DNA of 63,015 nucleotides from Robiginitomaculum sp. (GTDB lineage: Bacteria > Pseudomonadota > Alphaproteobacteria > Caulobacterales > Maricaulaceae): positions 1 to 63,015 of the forward strand of contig NVXG01000009.1 in the NCBI GenBank assembly GCA_002733805.1. The letters are read 5' to 3'. A program made the position numbers and the translations under genes. Within the stretch, counting starts at the first letter, position 1, and every line of letters begins with the position of its first letter. Shown one piece after another: positions 8,394-17,633 of the stretch. The notes under the pieces are model-generated. The model was not told where the DNA came from. It was given only the letters and a program-made list of their open reading frames with translations, and ran no database searches.

Positions 8394-10925
8394 ATGACAG
8401 ATGCGAAAGATGACAAAGGCACCGGTAGCGGTCGCAAAACCTTCACGTTGAAAAGTGGTGGCCCCGGTGTGGTGCGCCAAACCTTTTCCCGTGGACGGAC
8501 CAAAGCGGTTGTTGTCGAGAAAAAGCGCAAACGATTGGTTGGCGCGCCGGGCGCTCAGCAACCGGCTGCACCGTCTCCCGATGCCACGGTGGCTGATCCT
8601 GCGCCAAAAGTTGAAGATATTGCAGCCAAAGCCCGGGCGTTGGGTTTATCTGTAGAAGAATATAAAGCGCGACAAACTGCATTGGCTGCGGCGCGCGCCC
8701 AGCGCGATGAACGCGAAAACAAAGCCAAAGCCCAAGAAGAAGAACGGCAGCAACGCGCCCAAGAGGAAAAAGAAGAACTGGTTCGGTTGCAGCGCGAAAA
8801 ATCTGAAGCTGAAGCCCAAGCTATCGCACAGGCCGAAGCGGCTGCTGCTGCATTGGAGGTGGCAAGTTCGGACAGCGTAAAACCGGCAACGGCTCGCCCG
8901 CGTCCTGACAAGCAAGAAGCACCCAAACATGGCGACCGTCCAGCCAGCGAGAGCTTTGGCGGACGGATCAAGAAAAAACGGCCGGAAACCAAAAACCAGC
9001 CACGCAGCAGAAATGAGCAAAAGCGCCGCCAAGGCAAGCTGACCATTTCGTCAATCCTCAGTGATGAAGACGGGCAGCGTCAGCGCTCCCTTGCTTCCAT
9101 GCGCCGCGCCCGGGAACGGGAAAAAGAACGGCGCATGTTGGGCGATAAAGCCAAACCCAATAAAGCATCTCGTGAAGTGGTGGTCCCGGAAAGTATTACC
9201 GTGGCGGAACTTGCCTTGCGGATGAAAGAACGAGCCCGTGACGTGGTGAAATACCTGATGTCACAGGATGAAATGAAACAGCGCGATGATGTGCTGGATG
9301 CGGATATGGCTGAATTGGTTGTCGAGGAATTTGGCCACACGGTTCGCCGGGTTGCGGCCAGTGATGTCGAAGATGGTTTTCTGGGCGAAGACGATGACGA
9401 GGTTGATCTGAAGCCCCGTCCGCCAGTGGTTACCATTATGGGCCACGTGGACCATGGCAAAACATCCCTGTTGGATGCGTTGCGTTCAACTGACGTGGTT
9501 TCGGGCGAAGCGGGCGGGATCACTCAACATATTGGTGCCTACCAGATCAAGGTAAAATCCGGTGAGCGAGTAACCTTCTTGGATACACCGGGACACGCAG
9601 CCTTTTCTTCGATGCGTCTGCGCGGCGCCCATGCGACCGATATTGTCGTGCTGGTGGTGGCCGCCGATGACGGCGTGATGCCGCAAACCATTGAGGCGAT
9701 CAATCACACCAAAGCCGCTGGTGCTCCAATGATTGTTGCGGTCAATAAAATGGACCGTGAAGGGGCCAACCCAACCAAGGTTTTGCAGGATTTGTTGCAA
9801 CACGAAATCATTGTGGAAGCCATGGGTGGCGAAGTGCAGGCCCGCGAAATTTCTGCCTTGAAGAAAACCGGGCTGGATGAACTGGTTGAAGCCATTTTGC
9901 TGCAAGCTGAATTGCTGGAATTAAAAGCCAATCCAGATCGCGATGCTGATGGCATTGTCATTGAAAGTCAGGTCGACAAAGGCCGTGGTTCTGTGGCAAC
10001 CCTTTTGGTCAAACGCGGCACCTTGAAACGCGGCGATATTGTGGTGGCGGGCAAAGCCTGGGGCAAAGTCAAAGCCCTGACCGACGAGCGAAATCAGCGC
10101 CTGAAAACCGCTGGACCATCGCTGCCGGTTGAGGTTTTGGGATTGAATAGCGCCCCGGCGCCGGGCGAACCGTTTGCCGTGGTTCAATCAGAAGCCAAAG
10201 CGCGTGAGATCACGGAATACCGGATTGATAAAGAGCGTGATGAGGTGTCTGGAACACCGGATGCCATGGCCAGCCTTGAGCAAATGATGGCTCGCTTGCA
10301 GGAAAAAGCTGTTGATGAAGTGGCATTGGTGGTCAAAGCCGACGTTCGCGGGTCAACTGAGGCTATTGTGCAATCGTTGGAAAAACTGGGCAATGACGAG
10401 GTCAAAGCCAAAATTATCCATGCTGGTGTTGGCGGGATTACCGAGTCGGATATTTTGCTGGCGCGCGGATCAAACGCACCGGTAATTGCCTTTAATGTGC
10501 GGGCCAATAAACAGGCGCTTGATCTGGCCACGCGTGAAGGTGTCGAGATCCGGTATTACTCAATCATCTATAATGTGTTGGACGATATCAAAGCCGTGCT
10601 CGAGGGTATGTTGGCCCCCGAGGTCAGAGAGACCTTCATTGGCTATGCTGAAATTCTCGAAGTGTTTGACATCTCGAAACTGGGCAAGATCGCCGGCTGT
10701 AAAATCACCGAGGGCGTGGTCAAACGTGGCTGTAAGGTCCGGTTGTTGCGCGATGATGTGGTGATACACGAAGGTGACCTTTCCACATTGAAACGCTTCA
10801 AGGACGAGGTTGAGGAAGTCCATGCCGGACAGGAATGTGGCATGGCCTTCTTGAAATACCACGATCTGCAAAAAGGTGATCGTATCGAGTGTTTTACCGT
10901 CAAAGAGATCAAACGCGAGCTGTAA
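8394..10925 (+). CDS. infB: translation initiation factor IF-2
   Basis: IF-2 is the GTPase that places initiator tRNA on the 30S subunit. From ATG 8394 ([18 protein letters not shown] about 8 bases upstream) it has 843 residues. It has a long charged Lys/Glu/Ala-rich N-terminal region, an IF2_N helix bundle ([21 protein letters not shown]), the G domain with [22 protein letters not shown] and NKMD, then domains II-IV ending near [16 protein letters not shown]. The open frame extends back to 8190 through the terminator hairpin, but that extension has no family similarity. Confidence 0.97.
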   Translation: MTDAKDDKGTGSGRKTFTLKSGGPGVVRQTFSRGRTKAVVVEKKRKRLVGAPGAQQPAAPSPDATVADPAPKVEDIAAKARALGLSVEEYKARQTALAAARAQRDERENKAKAQEEERQQRAQEEKEELVRLQREKSEAEAQAIAQAEAAAAALEVASSDSVKPATARPRPDKQEAPKHGDRPASESFGGRIKKKRPETKNQPRSRNEQKRRQGKLTISSILSDEDGQRQRSLASMRRAREREKERRMLGDKAKPNKASREVVVPESITVAELALRMKERARDVVKYLMSQDEMKQRDDVLDADMAELVVEEFGHTVRRVAASDVEDGFLGEDDDEVDLKPRPPVVTIMGHVDHGKTSLLDALRSTDVVSGEAGGITQHIGAYQIKVKSGERVTFLDTPGHAAFSSMRLRGAHATDIVVLVVAADDGVMPQTIEAINHTKAAGAPMIVAVNKMDREGANPTKVLQDLLQHEIIVEAMGGEVQAREISALKKTGLDELVEAILLQAELLELKANPDRDADGIVIESQVDKGRGSVATLLVKRGTLKRGDIVVAGKAWGKVKALTDERNQRLKTAGPSLPVEVLGLNSAPAPGEPFAVVQSEAKAREITEYRIDKERDEVSGTPDAMASLEQMMARLQEKAVDEVALVVKADVRGSTEAIVQSLEKLGNDEVKAKIIHAGVGGITESDILLARGSNAPVIAFNVRANKQALDLATREGVEIRYYSIIYNVLDDIKAVLEGMLAPEVRETFIGYAEILEVFDISKLGKIAGCKITEGVVKRGCKVRLLRDDVVIHEGDLSTLKRFKDEVEEVHAGQECGMAFLKYHDLQKGDRIECFTVKEIKREL

Positions 10926-10981
10926 AGTCTTGATGGCGCCGACTAAAGTTGGCGGTAAATAACAACACTACACAATTTGTC

Positions 10982-11040
10982 ATCACCCGGTTTATCCGGG
11001 TGATCCAGTTCTTCCTGTGCTCTTCAGAAGCAAGCTGGAT
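10982..11040. repeat. intergenic palindromic (REP-like) element
   Basis: ATCACCCGG (10982-10990) and CCGGGTGAT (10996-11004) form a perfect 9-bp stem with TTTAT loop. It is followed by a second, weaker pairing of ATCCAG near 11003 with CTGGAT near 11035. No T-run follows. The composition resembles short extragenic palindromes common between alphaproteobacterial genes. It fills the infB to trpF-like gap. Confidence 0.5.
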
Positions 11041-11070
11041 TGCCCGGACCAGCTGTGCAATGACACGGTG

Positions 11071-11724
11071 ATGAAAGTGAACACAAAATTCAAGGTCTGT
11101 TGTATTGCCTCGATTGCTGAGGCAGAGCAGGCCATTGCCACCGGGGCGTGGGCGATTGGTCTGGTCGGGCAAATGCCTTCCGGGCCGGGGCCGGTTTCGG
11201 ACCCCACCATTCGCGAAATTGCTGATGCGACTCATGATCGTGTGCATAGATTTTTGCTGACGAGTCGCACCGGGCCAGTCGAGGTCGTGGAGCACGTGCA
11301 ATTTTGCGGCACAGATATTGTGCAATTGGTCGATGCAGTTCCGGTTGAAACCTATCAGCTTTTGCGCCAGTCCTGCCCGCAGGTGCAAATCGTACAAGTG
11401 GTCCATGTCCAAGATGAGACGGCGCTTGCCCAAGCCCGCCACGCCGCAAAATATTGCGACATGGTCTTGCTGGACTCTGGCCAACCAGATGGGTTGCTCA
11501 GGACGTTGGGCGGCACCGGCAAAACCCACAATTGGGATATCTCAAAGCAAATTGTCGAAGCGCTGGACAAGCCAGTGCTTCTGGCCGGAGGTCTTTCACC
11601 CGAAAATATATCAATGGCTTGCGCCCATGTTGGGCCGTTTGCAGTGGACCTGTGTACCGGTATTCGCGACAAGCAATATCGGCTGGATCCACAAAGGCTT
11701 GCACAATTTGCCGCAAAGCTGTAG
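11071..11724 (+). CDS. phosphoribosylanthranilate isomerase-like (TrpF family) protein
   Basis: A (beta/alpha)8-barrel protein of 217 residues from ATG 11071. It keeps TrpF landmarks: the catalytic Cys in KVCCI (C10; the family usually reads KICG), VQLVD, VQVVHV, catalytic Asp135 in LLDSG, then GGTGKTHNWD and LLAGGLSPENI. The usual S-x-R phosphate loop is replaced by MPSGPGPVSD, so it may be a paralogue rather than the tryptophan-pathway enzyme. Its location between infB and rbfA, with no other trp gene nearby, supports that doubt. Transcribed with the translation operon; a repeat lies just upstream. Confidence 0.75.
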   Translation: MKVNTKFKVCCIASIAEAEQAIATGAWAIGLVGQMPSGPGPVSDPTIREIADATHDRVHRFLLTSRTGPVEVVEHVQFCGTDIVQLVDAVPVETYQLLRQSCPQVQIVQVVHVQDETALAQARHAAKYCDMVLLDSGQPDGLLRTLGGTGKTHNWDISKQIVEALDKPVLLAGGLSPENISMACAHVGPFAVDLCTGIRDKQYRLDPQRLAQFAAKL

Positions 11725-11756
11725 TTCAAGCGCCCTTTAGAGCAGAAGAAACGCCC

Positions 11757-12188
11757 ATGGCCCGCAAAAAATCAAAAAACAAACCGCCCAGTCAGCGCCA
11801 ATTACGGGCTGGCGAGCTAATCCGCCACGCGTTGGTCGATATATTGGCCCGTGAAGAATTGCGCGATGCAGACCTAAAAGGGGTGTCGGTTACCGTATCC
11901 GAAGTGCGCTGTGCGCCTGATTTGCGCCATGCTCAGGTATATTGTAGTCCGCTTGGTAGTGGCGATGCCACCAAAATGGTCGAGGCGTTGAATCGGTGTT
12001 CCAGATTTTTGAACGGTCGCTTGAGCCGCGAAATGTCGATGAAATATACGCCGCGTTTGCATTTTACACCGGATATCAGTTTTGAAACGGCCAGCGCGAT
12101 GGATCAATTGCTACACCGCCCCGAAGTGGCGCGTGATTTGGCCGGGTCGCAAAACATTGAAAATCCCACAGAGCCAGACGATACATGA
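11757..12188 (+). CDS. rbfA: 30S ribosome-binding factor A
   Basis: RbfA is a KH-like cold-shock factor needed for 16S 5'-end maturation. The 143 residues from ATG 11757 contain QRQLRAGELIRHALVDILAREEL, VSVTVSEVRCAPDLRHAQVYCSPLG and the C-terminal PRLHFTPDISFE... segment typical of the family. The larger open frame runs back into the preceding gene and is not used. The stop overlaps the truB start (ATGA). Confidence 0.93.
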   Translation: MARKKSKNKPPSQRQLRAGELIRHALVDILAREELRDADLKGVSVTVSEVRCAPDLRHAQVYCSPLGSGDATKMVEALNRCSRFLNGRLSREMSMKYTPRLHFTPDISFETASAMDQLLHRPEVARDLAGSQNIENPTEPDDT

Positions 12189-13096
12189 GCCGCCGTAAAA
12201 AGGGGCGTGATATCTCCGGTTGGTTGGTGCTCGACAAACAACAAGGCCTGTCTTCCAACCATGCTTTGGGGAAAGCGCGATATTTGCTCGATGCTAAAAA
12301 GGCCGGACATGCTGGGACGCTGGACCCGATGGCCACCGGTGTGCTGCCCTTGGCCTTTGGCGAAGCTACCAAGACCATTCCTTTCATGATGGATGCCACC
12401 AAGGGCTACCAGTTTACGATTTTGTTTGGGAGCAGTACCGATAGTCTGGATGCGGAAGGCAAGGTGCTGGCCGAAAGTGATGCCCGGCCGACAGCCGACG
12501 CGATCCGGGCCACCCTGCCAGACTTTATCGGCAAAATTGAACAAGTCCCGCCCATTTTCTCAGCCATTCATGTGGATGGCCAGCGCGCTTATAAACTGGC
12601 TCGCGAGGGCAAGGAAGTTGAGCTAGCGGCCCGCACCGTAGAGGTTTTTGAGCTGACGATGACCGGCGAAGAACAGGGGGTCAGCGCCTCGTTTGAACTG
12701 GTTTGCGGCAAGGGTACCTATGTGCGTTCATTGGCCCGGGACATCTGCGCGCGGCTGGGGGTCGAGGGCCATGTAAATGTCTTGCGCCGCACCCGGGTTG
12801 GCCCGTTTGATGAAAGCTGTGCAATAACCCTCGACGACTTGCAAGAAATGGTGCATAAGGCGCCCGCCTTTGAGCCGAATTTACCGGTTGAGACCGCGCT
12901 GGCCGACATCCCGGCGCTGGCCGTAACCGAAAATGAAGCAAAAGACCTAAGGCAAGGACGAGCCATCTTGGCTCCCGCAACATTAAACGAGAACGACGAA
13001 ACCGTGATCGTGGCAAAGTTTGCAGGAACTCTGGTGGCTTTGACGAAAATACGAGACGGGCAATTGTGCCCTTTTCGAGTGTTTAATTTGAACTGA
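12185..13096 (+). CDS. truB: tRNA pseudouridine(55) synthase
   Basis: TruB converts U55 to pseudouridine in tRNAs. The 303 residues match the family length. Motif I (GWLVLDKQQGLSS) and the catalytic-Asp motif II (KKAGHAGTLDPMATGVLPLAFG, Asp47) are intact, as are RTVEV and GTYVRSLARD. It overlaps rbfA by 4 bases and precedes rpsO by 10 bases, as in most proteobacteria. Confidence 0.96.
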   Translation: MSRRKKGRDISGWLVLDKQQGLSSNHALGKARYLLDAKKAGHAGTLDPMATGVLPLAFGEATKTIPFMMDATKGYQFTILFGSSTDSLDAEGKVLAESDARPTADAIRATLPDFIGKIEQVPPIFSAIHVDGQRAYKLAREGKEVELAARTVEVFELTMTGEEQGVSASFELVCGKGTYVRSLARDICARLGVEGHVNVLRRTRVGPFDESCAITLDDLQEMVHKAPAFEPNLPVETALADIPALAVTENEAKDLRQGRAILAPATLNENDETVIVAKFAGTLVALTKIRDGQLCPFRVFNLN

Positions 13097-13106
13097 GGAG
13101 TAATCG

Positions 13107-13376
13107 ATGTCGATTACGATCGAAAAAAAAGCCAAACTCATCAAGAAGTTTGCACAAACCAAGGGTGACACCGGGTCACCAGAAGTACAGGTCGCTATTT
13201 TGACCAACCGGATTGTAACCCTGACTGAGCATTTCAAAACCCACAAAAAAGATAATCATTCGCGTCGTGGCCTGCTCAAAATGGTCGCTACTCGGCGTAA
13301 ATTGCTCGACTATTTGAAGGGCAAAGACGAAGCGCGGTATACTGCGCTAATCAAAGAACTGGGCTTGCGTCGCTAA
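13107..13376 (+). CDS. rpsO: 30S ribosomal protein S15
   Basis: An 89-residue S15, the standard length, with [31 protein letters not shown] and the C-terminal [21 protein letters not shown]. It binds 16S rRNA and organises the platform of the 30S subunit. GAGGAG lies just upstream of the ATG. It is followed by the pnp leader, the classic rpsO-pnp pair. Confidence 0.97.
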   Translation: MSITIEKKAKLIKKFAQTKGDTGSPEVQVAILTNRIVTLTEHFKTHKKDNHSRRGLLKMVATRRKLLDYLKGKDEARYTALIKELGLRR

Positions 13377-13414
13377 TTTTGCGACCTCTCTTCCATTTCA
13401 ATATCTAAAGCTAA

Positions 13415-13473
13415 GCAGGTTCGCATGGGGCGACCTGCTGTCTGTGCTCTGTAATTTATGTTTGAGCAGAGCA
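13415..13473 (+). promoter_or_regulatory. two-hairpin pnp leader
   Basis: The 116-base gap between rpsO and pnp folds into two hairpins: GCAGGT-T-CGC (13415-13424) with GCGACCTGC (13430-13438), and TGCTCTG (13445-13451) with CAGAGCA (13467-13473). No T-run follows either. In E. coli the pnp leader is cut by RNase III in a hairpin and so mediates autoregulation by polynucleotide phosphorylase. An equivalent role here is inference from position and structure. Confidence 0.5.
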
Positions 13474-13492
13474 AGAAGAACAGGAATAAAAA

Positions 13493-15616
13493 ATGTTTAA
13501 AATTCACAAAGAAACTATCGAATGGGAAGGCCGTCCGCTGACCCTCGAGACCGGGCGTATTGCCCGTCAGGCTCAAGGCGCTGTCTTGGCCACCTACGGC
13601 GAAACCAGTGTTCTGGCCGCCGTTACCTTTGCCAAAGAGCAAAAACCCGGCATGGATTTCTTTCCATTGACCGTAAACTACACTGAAAAATATTATGCTG
13701 CCGGCCGTATCCCCGGTGGCTTTTTCAAACGTGAAGGTCGGCCAACTGAAAAAGACACCCTGACCTCACGTCTGATTGACCGTCCGATCCGTCCATTGTT
13801 CAAAGCCGGTTTCAAAAATGAAACCCAGGTTATCCTGACTGTGCTGAGTCACGATCAGGAAAATGATGCGGACATTCTGGCTATGGTTGCCGCTTCTGCT
13901 GCATTGTCCATTTCCGGCGCGCCTTTCATGGGGCCCATTGCTGGTGCCAGAGTTGGTCTGATCGGGGACGAATATATCGTCAATCCGACTTTCGACGAAA
14001 TGGCTGAGACTGATCTGGATCTGATCGTTGCCGGTACCAAAGACGCCGTGATGATGGTGGAAAGCCAAGCCAAAGAGCTGTCGGAAGAAGATATGCTGGG
14101 CGCGGTTATGGCTGGTCACGATGCCATGCAACCGGTCATTGAGATGATCGAGAAGCTGGCCAAAAAAGCCGGCAAACCAATGTTCGAATTTGAATCACCT
14201 GATTATTCAAAAGAAAAAGCCGCAGCTAAAAAGCTGGTCGGTAAAGACATTGAAAAAGCCTACAAGCTCAAAGACAAAATGGAACGTCAGGACGCAATTG
14301 GCGCTGCTAAGGCGCAAGCCTATGACGAACTGGGCCAAACAGAAGATCGTCCAGATGGCATTTCCGGCGACACGCTGGGAACCGTTTTGAAATCATTGGA
14401 AGCCGATGTGCTTCGCGGTTCGATCATCAAAACCAAAAAACGCATTGATGGACGTAAACTGGACGAAGTTCGCCCGATCTTGGGTGAAACTGCCGTTCTG
14501 CCGCGCACCCATGGCTCCAGCCTGTTCACCCGTGGTGAAACCCAGGCCTTGGTCATTGCCACATTGGGCACTTCCGAAGACGAGCAAATGATCGACGGTT
14601 TGGGCGGTCTGACCAAAGAGAGCTTTATGCTGCATTATAACTTCCCACCGTACTCGGTTGGTGAAGCGCGCCGCATGGGCCCTCCCGGACGCCGCGAAAT
14701 CGGTCACGGCAAGCTGGCATGGCGCGCCTTAAAAGCCGTTCTGCCATCTAAGGAAGATTTCCCGTACACCATTCGTCTGGTTTCCGAGATCACTGAATCA
14801 AACGGTTCCAGTTCGATGGCCACCGTTTGTGGTGGTTCGCTGGCCATGATGGATGCCGGTGTGCCGATCACCCGTCCGGTTTCTGGCATTGCCATGGGTT
14901 TGATCAAGGAAGGCAAAGGCATTGCCATTCTGTCCGATATTTTGGGCGACGAAGATCACCTTGGCGATATGGATTTCAAAGTGGCCGGTACCGATCAAGG
15001 CATCACCTCTTTGCAAATGGACATCAAAATTGCCGGAATCACTGAAGACATCATGCATGATGCACTGGAACAGGCCAAAGCGGGCCGGATCCACATTTTG
15101 GGTGAAATGAACAAGGCGATGTCCGGCTCTCGTGAAGAAGTTGGCCAATATGCACCTCGCATCGAGACCATGCAGGTCTCCAAAGACAAGATCCGTGATG
15201 TGATCGGTTCTGGCGGCAAGATTATTCGCGAAATTGTTGAAGTGTCTGGCGCGCGCGTCAATATCGACGACGAAGGCATCATCAAAGTGGCCTCAAGCGA
15301 TGCAGACAGCATCAAGAAAGCCATGGACATGATCAAAGCGATCGTTTCTGAACCAGAAGCCGGCGTGATCTATGATGGCACTGTGGTCAAAGTTATGGAT
15401 TTTGGTGCTTTCGTGAACTTCTTCGGTCCGAAAGATGGTCTGGTTCACATCAGCCAACTGGCCGCAGAGCGGGTGAACGCCACCTCTGACGTGGTCAAAG
15501 AAGGTGACAAAGTCAAAGTCAAAGTGCTGGGCTTCGATCGCGGCAAAGTTCGTTTGTCGATGAAAGAAGTAAACCAGGAAACCGGCGAAGATCTGGGCAG
15601 CAAAGAAGAGGGCTGA
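13493..15616 (+). CDS. pnp: polyribonucleotide nucleotidyltransferase
   Basis: PNPase degrades RNA 3' to 5' by phosphorolysis and is part of the degradosome. The 707 residues show two RNase PH-like domains (first near 12-140, with [27 protein letters not shown]; second near 325-560, with [16 protein letters not shown] and MDAGVPI), a KH domain ([20 protein letters not shown]) and a C-terminal S1 domain ([21 protein letters not shown]). Preceded by AGGAA and the two-hairpin leader; a strong terminator follows. Confidence 0.97.
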   Translation: MFKIHKETIEWEGRPLTLETGRIARQAQGAVLATYGETSVLAAVTFAKEQKPGMDFFPLTVNYTEKYYAAGRIPGGFFKREGRPTEKDTLTSRLIDRPIRPLFKAGFKNETQVILTVLSHDQENDADILAMVAASAALSISGAPFMGPIAGARVGLIGDEYIVNPTFDEMAETDLDLIVAGTKDAVMMVESQAKELSEEDMLGAVMAGHDAMQPVIEMIEKLAKKAGKPMFEFESPDYSKEKAAAKKLVGKDIEKAYKLKDKMERQDAIGAAKAQAYDELGQTEDRPDGISGDTLGTVLKSLEADVLRGSIIKTKKRIDGRKLDEVRPILGETAVLPRTHGSSLFTRGETQALVIATLGTSEDEQMIDGLGGLTKESFMLHYNFPPYSVGEARRMGPPGRREIGHGKLAWRALKAVLPSKEDFPYTIRLVSEITESNGSSSMATVCGGSLAMMDAGVPITRPVSGIAMGLIKEGKGIAILSDILGDEDHLGDMDFKVAGTDQGITSLQMDIKIAGITEDIMHDALEQAKAGRIHILGEMNKAMSGSREEVGQYAPRIETMQVSKDKIRDVIGSGGKIIREIVEVSGARVNIDDEGIIKVASSDADSIKKAMDMIKAIVSEPEAGVIYDGTVVKVMDFGAFVNFFGPKDGLVHISQLAAERVNATSDVVKEGDKVKVKVLGFDRGKVRLSMKEVNQETGEDLGSKEEG

Positions 15617-15646
15617 TCCAGCTCTGTTTCACCATACGATTTGAAC

Positions 15647-15680
15647 AAGGCCCCGAGCAGAAATGCCGGGGCCTTTTTTA
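15647..15680 (+). terminator. Rho-independent terminator after pnp
   Basis: GGCCCCG (15649-15655) pairs with CGGGGCC (15667-15673), followed by a run of seven T. It ends the long translation operon. Confidence 0.9.
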
Positions 15681-15686
15681 TGGTTC

Positions 15687-15817
15687 TGCCGATCCTCCGA
15701 GGCTCGGCTACGCCTCACACCTCAGAGCCTGCCCCGGACCTGATCCGGGGATGAGGAACGCCATCTTACAACCCACCTCATGCTGAGGTGGCGCATTGCG
15801 CCCTCGAAGCATCGGCA
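15687..15817. repeat. composite palindromic intergenic repeat, copy 1
   Basis: An outer stem pairs TGCCGAT (15687-15693) with ATCGGCA (15811-15817), and CGAGG (15698-15702) with CCTCG (15802-15806). Nested inside are CCCCGGA/TCCGGGG (15732-15750), CCACCTCA/TGAGGTGG (15773-15791) and GCGC/GCGC (15791-15801). The left 71 bases recur in inverted orientation at 37695-37758. It lies between the converging terminators of pnp and infC and codes for nothing I can recognise. Confidence 0.75.
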
Positions 15818-15837
15818 ACGCCACGAAAGTCAGCAAA

Positions 15838-15880
15838 TGAAAAAGGCCCCATGCAGATTTGCAGGAGCCTTTTGTCTTCT
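15838..15880 (-). terminator. terminator of infC
   Basis: On the minus strand GGCTCCTGCA ... TGCATGGGGCC forms a stem with an AATC loop followed by TTTTTC. On the plus strand the same palindrome reads into TTTTG. It sits just after the infC stop. Confidence 0.75.
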
Positions 15881-15895
15881 TGCGTGAATTGAAAT

Positions 15896-16438
15896 TTATC
15901 TCGGAGCAAGCACCATCATCATCAGGCGGCCTTCGGTTTTGGGTTCGAACTCGACTTTGGCGATTTCTTCAAAATCGACCCGGACGCGTTCCAGCAGGTT
16001 TGCACCACGATCCTGGTGAGCCATTTCACGGCCGCGAAACCGGATGGTCACTTTGACCTTGTCGCCTTGTCCAAAGAACTTGGTCATGGCGCGGGCTTTG
16101 ACCTGATAATCATGCACGTCAATGTTGGGGCGCATTTTGATCTCTTTCAGATCAACCGTCTTTTGTTTCTTTTTTGATTCGGAGCGTTTCTTCTGGGCTT
16201 GAAAGCGCAATTTGCCGTAATCCAGAATTTTGCAAACCGGATGCTTGGCCTCGGGGGCCACTTCGACCAGATCCAATCCGGCTTCACGGGCCGCTTCCAA
16301 AGCAGCTTCCACAGGCATAATACCCTGTTTTTCACCATTTTCATCAATGAGCAGGACGCGCTCGGCGCTGATATCCTGATTTATACGCGGACCCTTGGGT
16401 TTCTTCGGGGCGGCTGGGGGTGGACGTCGGGCTATAAT
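15896..16438 (-). CDS. infC: translation initiation factor IF-3, non-AUG start
   Basis: IF-3 keeps ribosomal subunits apart and checks the initiator codon. The N-domain ([21 protein letters not shown]... [25 protein letters not shown]), basic linker and C-domain ([15 protein letters not shown]) are complete. A GTG at 16477 would give 193 residues, but the AGGAG at 16442-16446 points to ATT at 16438 (spacing 3) or ATA at 16435 (spacing 6) as initiator, giving about 180 residues. Rare AUU-type starts in infC let IF-3 repress its own translation. Gene identity is firm; the exact start is inference. Confidence 0.93.
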   Translation of the reverse strand: MIARRPPPAAPKKPKGPRINQDISAERVLLIDENGEKQGIMPVEAALEAAREAGLDLVEVAPEAKHPVCKILDYGKLRFQAQKKRSESKKKQKTVDLKEIKMRPNIDVHDYQVKARAMTKFFGQGDKVKVTIRFRGREMAHQDRGANLLERVRVDFEEIAKVEFEPKTEGRLMMMVLAPR

Positions 16439-16591
16439 GCTCTCCTGTGATTGTCGCAAAACGGGTCGGACAAACACTGCAAAGAACTTGTATTATACAA
16501 AGAAAAACCTCCAGCCTGTATCCGACCAAGGCTTTATGAAGAAAGCCGGGCACTTGATCAAGCACGCAATCCATCAAAATATGTATTGTGA

Positions 16592-17539
16592 CTAAAGCGC
16601 ACCAAACATTTTCATGGCTTTGAGCACATCAGCGGCCGACAATTCTTCCAGCGGTTCGGCAATCAAGGTCACCGCGTTCGGGGTGCGAATCGCTTGGATG
16701 TTGGCGCTGGCTTTACTGCCGTGCAAAGAGATACAGCGGGCCGAGCCGGCGGCACACAGATGCAACATCCCATCGGCCATTCCAACCACGCCCTTTGCCT
16801 TGGCGCCAAGTGCGGCCAACTGAAACGGATCTGCCCGGGCACACAGATCTCGAATTTGCGGGTATTTGCGGATCAGCGGACGGGCCAAATCGCGCGTGTC
16901 GATCCCGCCAGTAATGGCCAGCATATGACCACTATCCAGAATATTTCCGGCCAACGTTTGAAAGGCCAAAGCGGGCCAGACCTGTTCCGGGTTCGGATTG
17001 CCTAAATTGAGCAAGACATATGACCCTTCCAGCCCGAAATAGGCGGGTTCCAGCGAAGGCGTTTTGCCGATTTGGCGTAATAGCCAATCCAGCTTGGGCC
17101 CTTGGGATAGATCGGCGGCGGATGGTGCAATTCCGACTAAATCAAGCAATTGGTTATCCGCATCAATCGGGTGAGCAGCTTGTGGGGGTAAGCGCCATTT
17201 GGCCCGGGGGGCATGCCCGGCGAACTTCGGTGGAAACAGGCCAAACGCTGCAAACATGGTGGCGGTAGCATCGGATCGCTCCAGATCAATGATCCGGTCA
17301 AACTTGTTTTGTTTGATCGCTTTGGCCAAATGGCTCAAATTGATGTCACTGGCCGAAAGATCAGCTGATATGATATTGTCAAACCACGGGGACTTTGCCG
17401 CCAGCCCGACCAAAGCGGGCGAAGTCAGTAAGACCAGATGCCCATCGGGCGACGCTTCGCGCAATCGTGCCGCCGCGCAAAAACTGTTGAGCAAGCGACC
17501 CAATGGCCCAAAGCAGACAAGTAGTGTTTTTTGAACCAA
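16592..17539 (-). CDS. glycosyltransferase family 9 (heptosyltransferase-like)
   Basis: A 315-residue cytoplasmic protein with the two-domain GT-B layout of LPS heptosyltransferases: N-terminal TLLVCFGPLGRLLNSFCAAARLRE, then DRIIDLERSDATATMFAAFG, and a C-terminal part with YVLLNLGNP, AITGGIDTRDLA and the nucleotide-sugar region ending GMADGMLHLCAAGSARCISLHG. It starts at TTG. Likely adds a sugar during lipopolysaccharide core assembly; the donor and acceptor cannot be read from sequence. The neighbouring GT4 gene on the same strand supports a surface-glycan role. Confidence 0.75.
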   Translation of the reverse strand: MVQKTLLVCFGPLGRLLNSFCAAARLREASPDGHLVLLTSPALVGLAAKSPWFDNIISADLSASDINLSHLAKAIKQNKFDRIIDLERSDATATMFAAFGLFPPKFAGHAPRAKWRLPPQAAHPIDADNQLLDLVGIAPSAADLSQGPKLDWLLRQIGKTPSLEPAYFGLEGSYVLLNLGNPNPEQVWPALAFQTLAGNILDSGHMLAITGGIDTRDLARPLIRKYPQIRDLCARADPFQLAALGAKAKGVVGMADGMLHLCAAGSARCISLHGSKASANIQAIRTPNAVTLIAEPLEELSAADVLKAMKMFGAL

Positions 17540-17633
17540 ACTCAGACCTTACCAATATCGACACACTGTGGCACACGCGCCTTTGTTGGCCTATTGAACC
17601 AGCAATAGAGAATTTCAACGCTGAACAATACCG

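Noticed and set aside
10982..11004. Terminator after infB
   Set aside because: Strong stem but no T-run follows; more like an extragenic palindrome.
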